Shown here: in pieces, positions 46,273 through 53,090 of the stretch
How the letters are laid out: the number at the start of each line of letters is the position of its first letter
Numbering within the stretch: position 1 is the stretch's first letter
Assembly (NCBI RefSeq): GCF_029688925.1
Contig: NZ_JARUKY010000008.1
Coordinates: 158,997-222,996 of the forward strand
Length of the DNA: 64,000 nucleotides
Reading direction: 5' to 3'
Source of the DNA: Evansella sp. AB-P1
Lineage (GTDB): Bacteria; Bacillota; Bacilli; Bacillales; Salisediminibacteriaceae
Notes under the pieces: generated by a model
Database searches by the model: none
What the model saw: the letters and a program-made list of their open reading frames with translations, nothing else
Told to the model about the DNA's origin: nothing
Translations under genes and position numbers: made by a program

Positions 46273-47429
46273 TACGATTCACCCTTTAATTTAGGAATCT
46301 CTAACCACCGCTTCTCATCCCAAGACTGTAAGCCCACTTCAGCTAGCTGAATCCCTTTCACTCCTTCGAATAAATCCCATGGGAAAGGGGAATCATCTGC
46401 AACGTGTTTAATAAATTCTTCCCACTGAATCTTAAAGGCATTTTCAAACATTTGATTATCAGGAACGTTCTCCCACTGCTCTTGAAAGTTAAATGGATTA
46501 GGCACATCTGGATTCCAAACAGGCTTTGGTGTATTTACTCGATGCTGAACTTTACAATCTCTTAATCCAGCAACTGCACTTCCTTGTACTCCATCTACTT
46601 GAATGGTTAATAAATCATCTCGATCAACACGAACTGCCCAAGAGGAGTTGGCTTGAACGATAACACCGTTTTCTAATTGAAAAATAGCATAAGCCGCATC
46701 ATCTGCCGTACATTCGTATGGTGTTCCCTTTTCATCCACTCTTTTCGGTATATGTGTTGCCCCAAGGCAGGTAACAGAGCTTATATTTCCAAATAAATTA
46801 TCAATCACGTAACGCCAATGAGGGAACATATCAACAATGATTCCACCACCATCTTCTTTTCGATAGTTCCAGGATGGGCGTTGTCCCTCTTGCCAGTCAC
46901 CTTCAAATACCCAATAACCAAATTCCATTCTTACAGATAATATCTCTCCGAAAAAGCCAGCATCAATTAGTCTTTTCAGCTTAAGAATTCCTGGTAAAAA
47001 TAATTTGTCTTGAACAACTCCATTTTTTACTCCTGCTTCTTCAGCAAGCTCTGCTAGTTCTAATGCTGATTCTATATCTGTTGCTGTTGGTTTTTCACAA
47101 TAAATATGTTTTCCAGCTGCTATCGCTTTTTTAACTGCATCCGCTCTGCGTAGAGTTGTTTGAGAATCGAAATAAATTTTGTTATAGGGATCTGCTAAAC
47201 ATTCATCTAAATCCGTGCTCCAACGGGAAATATTATGTGCAATTGCTAGCGCTTTCAATTTATCCTCATTTCTTCCAACGAGAATAGGATCAGGCATAAT
47301 CACATCACCAGATGGAAGTGTAACTCCACCTTGTTCTCTTATTGCAACAATAGAACGAATAAGGTGTTGATTCGTCCCCATCCTACCTGTTACACCGTTC
47401 ATAATAATTCCTAAATCAGTTTTAGCCAT
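46272..47429 (-). CDS. Gfo/Idh/MocA-family oxidoreductase
   Basis: A 385-residue NAD(P)-dependent sugar or cyclitol dehydrogenase. The dinucleotide loop is NGVTGRMGTN (11-20), a variant of GxGxxG, and the catalytic lysine lies in EKP (112-114). The C-terminal alpha/beta domain has GGGIIVDMFPHWRYVID with the active-site D-x3-H pattern. It is the first gene of the three-gene operon; AAGGGG precedes the ATG. Substrate unknown. Confidence 0.87.
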   Translation of the reverse strand: MAKTDLGIIMNGVTGRMGTNQHLIRSIVAIREQGGVTLPSGDVIMPDPILVGRNEDKLKALAIAHNISRWSTDLDECLADPYNKIYFDSQTTLRRADAVKKAIAAGKHIYCEKPTATDIESALELAELAEEAGVKNGVVQDKLFLPGILKLKRLIDAGFFGEILSVRMEFGYWVFEGDWQEGQRPSWNYRKEDGGGIIVDMFPHWRYVIDNLFGNISSVTCLGATHIPKRVDEKGTPYECTADDAAYAIFQLENGVIVQANSSWAVRVDRDDLLTIQVDGVQGSAVAGLRDCKVQHRVNTPKPVWNPDVPNPFNFQEQWENVPDNQMFENAFKIQWEEFIKHVADDSPFPWDLFEGVKGIQLAEVGLQSWDEKRWLEIPKLKGES

Positions 47430-47568
47430 TTACATTTACCCCTTTCCCTTTTTTTATTCTATAGTTAACTATGTTTGTCAGCTTCTATTTTCATTCTACA
47501 AGGACTATTTAGGAAGGTCTTATGCATATAAGAAATATTTTCTTAATTTCGGAACTACGATAAAAATA

Positions 47569-47602
47569 GAAAAAGACCAAATCCAGAGATTCGGTCTTTT
47601 CA
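47569..47602 (-). terminator. Terminator of the iron transporter operon
   Basis: On the minus strand AAAGACCGAATC and GATTTGGTCTTT pair with one mismatch around a four- to five-base loop, followed by TTCTATTTTTA. It lies 66 bases after the permease stop. Confidence 0.65.
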
Positions 47603-47667
47603 TCAAATTGTTATATGAAAGGATATTCCCTTCTCCAAACAATATTTAGCTACTTCCATCACATTAG

Positions 47668-49356
47668 TTAATATTTTTTTAATAAGTATCTTAAAGGAAT
47701 ACATGATACAAGAATAATCAACAAAGCAGGAGGTGCAGCTAAATGATAAAAGGCTTCTGAAGCCTCAAAATATATTCGTACAGCTAACGTATCAAAACCA
47801 GGAGGTCGAAGCATTAACGTAGCAGGAAGCTCTTTAATTGAACTAACAAAAACAAGGGCCCCTCCAGCAAGAACACCTGGCAATATTGAAGGAATAATCA
47901 CTTTAATCATGACCTTCCATGGTGGATACCCTAAGCTCCGAGCAGCTTCATCAATTCTAGGAGACACTAAGCTTAACGACGCCTCCCCTGCCTGCATAGC
48001 TTGTGGTAAAAAACGAACAACAAAAGCTAATGCGACCATATAAAATGTGTTATATAGCATTGGAATATGGTTATTAAAGATAAATACAAAACCTAACGCA
48101 ACGATTACACCTGGTAGAGCATAACCTGCATAACTTAATCTATCGATAGCACTAGAAATGATAGATGGATAACGTGATTTTAAGTAAATAATTGGCATGG
48201 CCAGGATCATACAAAGAAGTGCAGCAAAGCCAGATACCTTTAAACTATTCCATGCAAAACCAAAGAATCGTTCGTCAAGTGCTCCCATTCCTATTCCAAT
48301 AATGGACCAATAAACAAGTACGAGGATAGGTAACACTACTGATAAGAAAAATACTATAATAACATAAAACAAGATTAGAGGCTTCCACTTCCCTAAAGGT
48401 AATATATCAGGTTTTTTATAAGTATTTGTCGTTTGATAGTACTTATTTTTCTTTCTCGTACGTGCTTCAATCCACAATATCACCACAGTTAACAGAATCA
48501 ATACTAAACTTAAAACAGTAGCAGAAGCGGTGTCAAAGCCAGCTCTTTGAAAGTAAATAGCAGCAGTAAACGTTACATAACGGAGCATGGCAATTGCCCC
48601 AAAGTCTGATAAGACATAAAGAGAAATAAGAATAGCTCCAGCTCCTATTGCTGGTCGTAAAAACGGTAAATTCACCTTCCAAAAAACTTGAAGTGTAGTC
48701 ATCCCTTGCGATCGAGCCACTTCTTCATAATTACGATTCATTTTTCTGAGAGAAGCACTTGCAATTAGAAATACATATGGATATGTAAACATCGTTAATA
48801 CGAAAAATACTCCCCAAAAAGTATAAATGTTTATGGGATAATCACCAAAAACATTAACAAGCCAAGGTGTATCCCGCCAGAAATCTCTCGCCCAGCCACT
48901 TGGACCAAATATAATAATATAAGTAACAGCTCCAACATATGGTGGAATTACTAATGGGAGTGCTAATAACCATTGCCACAACTTTCTTCCAGGTACATCA
49001 GTCCGCACAACAAGCCAAGCTAATGAAACCCCAATTATAACTGCACAAACTGTAACTGCAGCAGTTAATGAAAATGTATTCCACAGCAACTGAGGAATTC
49101 TTTCATCTAATAATCGCATCCATCTATCTACTCCAGCAAACATAGAACGCCACACGACATAAATAATTGGAATAGACATTATGAGTGCTACGAATAAACC
49201 AAATAATAATAATACTGGTCCTGGTGGATTCCCCCTCCAAATGTCAAACCATTTTCTTCGAATGAAATGGAGAAGGGTTGGGGAGAATTTCTCCCCAACC
49301 TTGGCATTTTTTTTATTTTTGTTCTTTTCATTTTTATCTATATTATTATTTGTCAT
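47668..49356 (-). CDS. Iron(III) ABC transporter permease (FbpB-type)
   Basis: A 562-residue permease with two fused binding-protein-dependent transport domains of six helices each. The two EAA loops are EVARSQGMTTLQVFWKVNLP and EAARSLGYPPWKVMIKVIIP (second half). The first 45 residues are a K/N-rich cytoplasmic extension. It follows the binding-protein gene by 28 bases. No ATP-binding subunit gene follows: a terminator and then another operon come next, so the ATPase must be encoded elsewhere. Regulation should be by Fur with the preceding gene. Confidence 0.92.
   Translation of the reverse strand: MTNNNIDKNEKNKNKKNAKVGEKFSPTLLHFIRRKWFDIWRGNPPGPVLLLFGLFVALIMSIPIIYVVWRSMFAGVDRWMRLLDERIPQLLWNTFSLTAAVTVCAVIIGVSLAWLVVRTDVPGRKLWQWLLALPLVIPPYVGAVTYIIIFGPSGWARDFWRDTPWLVNVFGDYPINIYTFWGVFFVLTMFTYPYVFLIASASLRKMNRNYEEVARSQGMTTLQVFWKVNLPFLRPAIGAGAILISLYVLSDFGAIAMLRYVTFTAAIYFQRAGFDTASATVLSLVLILLTVVILWIEARTRKKNKYYQTTNTYKKPDILPLGKWKPLILFYVIIVFFLSVVLPILVLVYWSIIGIGMGALDERFFGFAWNSLKVSGFAALLCMILAMPIIYLKSRYPSIISSAIDRLSYAGYALPGVIVALGFVFIFNNHIPMLYNTFYMVALAFVVRFLPQAMQAGEASLSLVSPRIDEAARSLGYPPWKVMIKVIIPSILPGVLAGGALVFVSSIKELPATLMLRPPGFDTLAVRIYFEASEAFYHLAAPPALLIILVSCIPLRYLLKKY
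49276..49300. repeat. Near-perfect palindrome inside the permease start region
   Basis: Arms GGTTGGGGAGAA and TTCTCCCCAACC flank one base, within codons about 19-27 of the permease gene. In the mRNA this GC-rich stem lies 85-110 bases after the binding-protein stop. It could slow ribosomes or protect the upstream message, keeping permease lower than binding protein; no T-run follows on the coding strand, so a terminator is unlikely. Confidence 0.6.
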
Positions 49357-49384
49357 AATGCCCTCTCCCGATGCTTTTGACTCA

Positions 49385-50509
49385 TTACCTTAATTCAAGA
49401 TCTAATCCTGAATTCTCAATTAACTCTTTTGTACCTTCAAAATAATTTCCAAGTTCTTTAATAGGCATATCTTGAACCTTTAAGTCATGGAAATCCACGA
49501 TATATGGTTCAACTTCTGGTGGATACTCCGCACCATATTCTGAGTTAATAAGAAGCTCTAATGATTCTCCAACGAATACAACTTGATTTTCTGGCTTTAA
49601 TACCCACTCAAGGAATGCTAATGCATTTGCTTCATTTGGTGCTCCTGTTACAAGACCAACACCTGCAGCATTGGCAATAACACCCATTTGATCTTCTTCT
49701 TGATCAAGATAAATGAATCCTACATTGTTATCTTCATCTAATAATTGTTGATGGAAATAGTAGTTATTTACAAGACCAAATGTATGCTCACCAGCACCTA
49801 CAGCTCTACGAATATCACCATGTCCTTGGAAAATTCCTGCTGCATTTTCTCTAATTGCCTCAACCCACTCAGCAGTTCTTTCATCTCCCCACTCGTAACG
49901 AAGTGCAGATACGTTACCAAGCATTCCTCCGTTACCACCACGAGTAATGGCGTAACCATTCTCTACTTCAGCCCATTTAGGGTCGAATAGATCTTCAATA
50001 CTCTTTGGCATTTCTTCTTCTGTAATCATGTCTTTATTGTATATGAACCCACGAGATCTAGCTGAAATTGCAAAATATGCGTTATCATCTGCACGAAATT
50101 CAGCTGGAATTGATTCAATTCCTTCTGGGTTAGATCCTTCCACTAATCCTTGGTTGTGTAAATATCCTAATGCACCTAAATCATTAGAAATAAAAATATC
50201 TGCCTGTACATTTCCCGCTTCTTCTTCAAGCTGAAGTGGGTCCGCACCATGTAATGCTCTTACTTCAATTCCTGTTTCGTCTTCAAACTTCTGTAGTAAA
50301 GGTTCTACAAAATTTTCATTACGTGAAGAGTATACTATAAGTTCACCACCAAGTTCCACTTCTGCATCATTATTTTCTGAATTATTATTGCCTGTTTCAT
50401 TATTGTTTGGATTTGATTCATCAGCGCTACTATTATCTCCACAACCAGCAGCAATCAATAAACCAAATGCAACCATCATAAATACGAATAATTTCAAAAC
50501 TTTTTTCAT
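49385..50509 (-). CDS. Iron(III) ABC transporter substrate-binding lipoprotein (FbpA-type)
   Basis: A 374-residue lipoprotein with signal peptide and lipobox ending IAAGC (C23 from the ATG at 50509), then an acidic N-rich linker. The mature domain starts GGELIVYSSRNENFVEPLL, as in FbpA/FutA family proteins, and GLVNNYYFHQQL carries the paired tyrosines that bind iron. ATG at 50509 has GGGGGAAG upstream; the frame could open 11 codons earlier but that would bury the signal peptide. Two Fur boxes lie in the promoter. Confidence 0.93.
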   Translation of the reverse strand: MKKVLKLFVFMMVAFGLLIAAGCGDNSSADESNPNNNETGNNNSENNDAEVELGGELIVYSSRNENFVEPLLQKFEDETGIEVRALHGADPLQLEEEAGNVQADIFISNDLGALGYLHNQGLVEGSNPEGIESIPAEFRADDNAYFAISARSRGFIYNKDMITEEEMPKSIEDLFDPKWAEVENGYAITRGGNGGMLGNVSALRYEWGDERTAEWVEAIRENAAGIFQGHGDIRRAVGAGEHTFGLVNNYYFHQQLLDEDNNVGFIYLDQEEDQMGVIANAAGVGLVTGAPNEANALAFLEWVLKPENQVVFVGESLELLINSEYGAEYPPEVEPYIVDFHDLKVQDMPIKELGNYFEGTKELIENSGLDLELR

Positions 50510-50556
50510 CTTTGTACTTCCCCCTAGATTATGATTTATCATTTAGTGTATGTAGT

Positions 50557-50618
50557 TGAGAATGATTATCATCCCCACTCACAATTACGAGTATACTGGA
50601 AATGAGAATCATTGTCAA
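50557..50618 (-). promoter_or_regulatory. Fur-controlled promoter of the iron transporter
   Basis: On the minus strand TTGACA (50613-50618), 17 bases, TATACT (50590-50595) is a near-perfect vegetative promoter. Two 15-base Fur-type inverted repeats sit on it: TGAGAATCATTGTCA at 50603-50617, overlapping the -35 and spacer, and TGAGAATGATTATCA at 50557-50571, downstream of the start point. Both fit the 7-1-7 Fur pattern with small deviations. Confidence 0.85.
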
Positions 50619-50734
50619 TGAGATATTAAATATTTTTTTGTTTAGAAAATTGAACAATTTGTGAAAAGAGAAATGAAATTTCATGTCACAATTGGAGAGA
50701 TGTAAGTAGGTCCTTGAACTAGGGATAACCACGT

Positions 50735-50950
50735 TTATTTTTTAGAAAGCTCCTCATACAGCTGTTTTGCCAATTTAAGTGCTGGAGTGTTTAGCCCCAT
50801 TTCCGCCGACTTTCGGTGGAATCGCGCCAACTCACGATGGAATCGCGCCGCTTCACGATGGAATCGCGCCGCTTCACGGTGCAATCGCGCCACTTCATGG
50901 CAGAATCGCGCCGCTTCACGGTGCAATCGCGCCACTTCATGGTGGATCAA
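50735..50950 (-). CDS. Possible small heptad-repeat protein over the tandem array
   Basis: A 71-codon frame starting at TTG reads as repeats of ARFHREA, then leaves the array with GLNTPALKLAKQLYEELSKK. The repeats would form an amphipathic helix. Against a gene: the start is weak, there is no clear binding site, and any frame through a 21-base repeat without stops stays open. I list it only because the non-repeat tail keeps a plausible helical composition. Confidence 0.2.
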   Translation of the reverse strand: MIHHEVARLHREAARFCHEVARLHREAARFHREAARFHRELARFHRKSAEMGLNTPALKLAKQLYEELSKK

Positions 50951-51060
50951 GCCACTTCACCGCAAAATCGCGCCACTTCATGGCAGAATCGCGCCGCTTC
51001 ATGGTGCAATCGCGCCACTTCATGGTGGATCAAGCCACTTCACCGCAAAATCGCGCCATG
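50808..51060. repeat. 21-bp tandem repeat array with 83-bp higher-order unit
   Basis: About twelve units of 20-21 bases with core AATCGCGCC(A/G)CTTCA and varying ends (CGATGG, CGGTGC, TGGCAG, TGGTGG, CCGCAA). Two units are 20 bases (GGATCAAGCC type). A four-unit block of 83 bases (from 50891) is repeated almost exactly from 50974, showing recent expansion. GC content is far above the surroundings. It lies upstream of the Fur-controlled promoter. Confidence 0.92.
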
Positions 51061-51274
51061 TCCATATTTTCGCCATATTTTAAGTGAACAAATAAGAATA
51101 CCTAGCTTGGAGCCATAATGCAAGTCATTCATCCTAAAGGTTCTATTCAGGAACGGTAACGGTGGATACTTCCTCTGTTCCTGCTAGCAGTGTTTAGTTA
51201 ATTTGCAGTACAATAGGACCTACTTGACGACTAGAAAGTTACAAAATCATGTGAGATGATCGCTGTGTAAGAAC

Positions 51275-51331
51275 ATTTTCATCCTCCATGGTGCAAAGCT
51301 CCACTTGCATGGGTGGTCTACCCTGAAAATA
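51275..51331. repeat. Short hairpin-forming repeat, copy 2
   Basis: A 57-base element with ends ATTTTCA and TGAAAATA, inner TGCAA and TTGCA and core CCATGGTGCAAAGCTCC. It lies in the gene-free gap 51061-51759 and is nearly identical to the copy at 51372-51428, 40 bases away. Confidence 0.8.
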
Positions 51332-51371
51332 CGCGGTATAAAAGCAAAATAAAGTATCGACAAAAATGATT

Positions 51372-51428
51372 ATTTTCATCCCCCATGGTGCAAAGCTCCA
51401 CTTGCATGTGAGGTCTACCCTGAAAATA
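51372..51428. repeat. Short hairpin-forming repeat, copy 3
   Basis: Same 57-base element as copy 2 in the same orientation, differing at a few bases (CCCCCATGG, GCATGTGAGG). A CGTTCAGGAGT and GCGACTCCAGTGGGAT module follows directly (51430-51467), as after copy 1. Confidence 0.8.
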
Positions 51429-51534
51429 GAACCGTTCAGGAGTAGATTGCGGCGACTCCAGTGGGATCAGCACGTGTCCTAAAATCCACTCCAAAGCTTA
51501 CTGTGTAAGTTTAAGGAAGTTGAGGCTGTACTCC

Positions 51535-51594
51535 ACGGTAAAGAAGACACTGTGAAGCATGAACAGATGTCGCAAATATGCAAGTGGTGAAAGT
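51535..51594. repeat. Inverted segment of the long dispersed repeat
   Basis: The reverse complement of this stretch reads CACTTTCACCACTTGC, TGCGACATCTGTTC and AGTGTCTTCTTTACCG, matching the middle of the repeats at 38302-38592 and 61747-62141. Here it is in the opposite orientation to the neighbouring short elements, so the module order is rearranged. Confidence 0.65.
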
Positions 51595-51661
51595 GCATGC
51601 CTGCAACGAATGAACCATTATGACAGAAAATTTCAACATGAAGTGAAGTGCGAAAATATAT

Positions 51662-51703
51662 AAAAAAATAACCACGTAGTACATTTCACTACGTGATTAT
51701 TTT
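51662..51703 (-). terminator. Terminator of the manganese-binding lipoprotein gene
   Basis: On the minus strand AATAATCACGTAGT and ACTACGTGGTTATT pair with one mismatch around seven bases, followed by TTTTTTATA. It lies 57 bases after the stop at 51760. Confidence 0.75.
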
Positions 51704-51759
51704 CTCAACAGATGTAAAGATTTTCTCATCAAAATGATTAGAGCAATCTAGTACGCGGC

Positions 51760-52671
51760 TTAGTTTGAAGTTAAACCGTCAACAAATACCTTTACATTTG
51801 CCTCCATCATACCGATATACGTTTCTGCACCACTGCCTTCTGGACCAATTGCATCTGTATAAACTTCCCCAGCAATTGGAACATCAGAATCATTTGATAC
51901 TGCTTCCATATAACGATTGTCTACAGTAGTTTCAACAAAAACTGCTGGTAAGCCACTATCTCTTACAATATCAATAATTCGATTAATTTGCTGCGGTGTA
52001 CCTTCTTCATGAGAATTGATTTCCCATACACCTTCTGTTTGAAATCCGTAACTGTCTCCAAAATACTTAAATGCATTTTCACTTACAATAATCATTCTGT
52101 ATTCTTCTGGAATTTGTGCAACTTGCTCTTCAATCCATGCATCTAGCTCTTTTAATTCAGCAATATACGCATCTGCATTTTCACGATAAATGGATTCACC
52201 TTCTGGATCTCGTTCTACTAAATCCTCTACTATGTTTTCCACGTATACAATCACATTTTTAGGACTTAACCATGCATGTGGATCTGACTCATCTTCCTCT
52301 CCAACTAAGGGAATTGGAGTTACTCCACTAGATACTTCTACAATATCTGTTTCTGTCACATTAGAAACGATTCTCTCTAACCATTCTTCTAAATCAAGAC
52401 CGTTAATATAAAAGACATCCGCATCACTTACTTGCTGGAAATCACTAGGTACTGGTTCATATTCATGAGGTTCTTCTCCAATTGGAACGATATATTCCAC
52501 TGTACCGTGATCACCAATAATATTAGAAATAATATCACCTAGTACAGAAAAACTTGTAGTAATCGTTAAACCTTCTTTATCTTCCTGTGCCGTCTCCTCT
52601 GATCCACAAGCTGTAAACATTAATCCAAATAAAATAACAAATCCAATACTCAATAATTTTTTTCTTAACAT
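51760..52671 (-). CDS. mntA: Manganese-type ABC transporter substrate-binding lipoprotein
   Basis: A 303-residue cluster A-I binding lipoprotein with lipobox MFTAC (C22). The predicted metal ligands are H69 (GEEPHEYEP), H132 (SDPHAWLSP), E198 (IVSENAFKYFG) and D273 (VYTDAIGP). Two His plus Glu plus Asp, with E rather than His at the third site, and WEINSHEEGTPQQI, match manganese binders such as PsaA rather than zinc binders. No His-rich loop is present. The gene is monocistronic: its permease and ATPase are not in the window. MntR-like boxes sit in the promoter. Confidence 0.88.
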   Translation of the reverse strand: MLRKKLLSIGFVILFGLMFTACGSEETAQEDKEGLTITTSFSVLGDIISNIIGDHGTVEYIVPIGEEPHEYEPVPSDFQQVSDADVFYINGLDLEEWLERIVSNVTETDIVEVSSGVTPIPLVGEEDESDPHAWLSPKNVIVYVENIVEDLVERDPEGESIYRENADAYIAELKELDAWIEEQVAQIPEEYRMIIVSENAFKYFGDSYGFQTEGVWEINSHEEGTPQQINRIIDIVRDSGLPAVFVETTVDNRYMEAVSNDSDVPIAGEVYTDAIGPEGSGAETYIGMMEANVKVFVDGLTSN

Positions 52672-52775
52672 TTTTTCTCCTCCTGTTGTACTAAGCTTAT
52701 ATTTTTTTGATTATTTTCTTAATACATACGACTAAATAAGAATTAACAATTCGCATCTTCACCTACGTAAAACTT

Positions 52776-52797
52776 TTTGCCTTTAGTCAACTTTCAG
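52776..52797 (-). promoter_or_regulatory. Second MntR-like box in the mntA leader
   Basis: TTTGCCTTTAGTCAACTTTC resembles the DtxR-family MntR site with TTTGCCT on the left and a CAA-A/C-TTT right arm. It shares TCAACTTTCAG or GCAACTTTCAG with the promoter-proximal box 106 bases away, and lies in the transcribed leader 105 bases before the gene. Confidence 0.5.
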
Positions 52798-52881
52798 ATG
52801 AAAATTTTTTCATGTATCCCTTATTAAAGTTATGCAACACTAGTTGTACACGGAATACTTTTTTGTTATCAGTAACGAAAG

Positions 52882-52937
52882 TTTACCTTAGGCAACTTTC
52901 AGAATTTATTATAAAACATAACTTAGCGTTATGTCTA
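52882..52937 (-). promoter_or_regulatory. mntA promoter with MntR-like operator
   Basis: On the minus strand TAGACA (52932-52937), 18 bases, TATAAT (52908-52913). The box TTTACCTTAGGCAACTTTC (52882-52900), a good match to Bacillus MntR sites, covers the expected transcription start, a repressing position. The leader is then about 230 bases long. Confidence 0.6.
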
Positions 52938-52990
52938 TAATAAATGTATATTTTTTTTATATTAGGTGTTTATAACCTTCTTGAGTGATA

Positions 52991-53042
52991 CAAAAAAAGA
53001 CGTACCTATCATGTCAAGGGATAATGACAACATATAGGTACG
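52991..53042 (-). terminator. Terminator of the RND efflux operon
   Basis: On the minus strand CGTACCTAT and ATAGGTACG (53034-53042, 53001-53009), with inner TGTCA/TGACA, form a long stem followed by TCTTTTTTTG. It lies about 50 bases after the pump gene stop. Confidence 0.8.
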
Positions 53043-53090
53043 CTTATTATGAATACATTCAACTCTTCACTCAATGGGACTTAACTAAAT

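Noticed and set aside
50808..51060. CRISPR array
   Set aside because: Units are contiguous 20-21-base direct repeats with no unique spacers, and there are no cas genes.
50779..51118. Three overlapping plus-strand frames of about 100 codons over the tandem array
   Set aside because: They are open only because the repeat unit is 21 bases and lacks stops; they are in three different frames, and have no binding site or family match.
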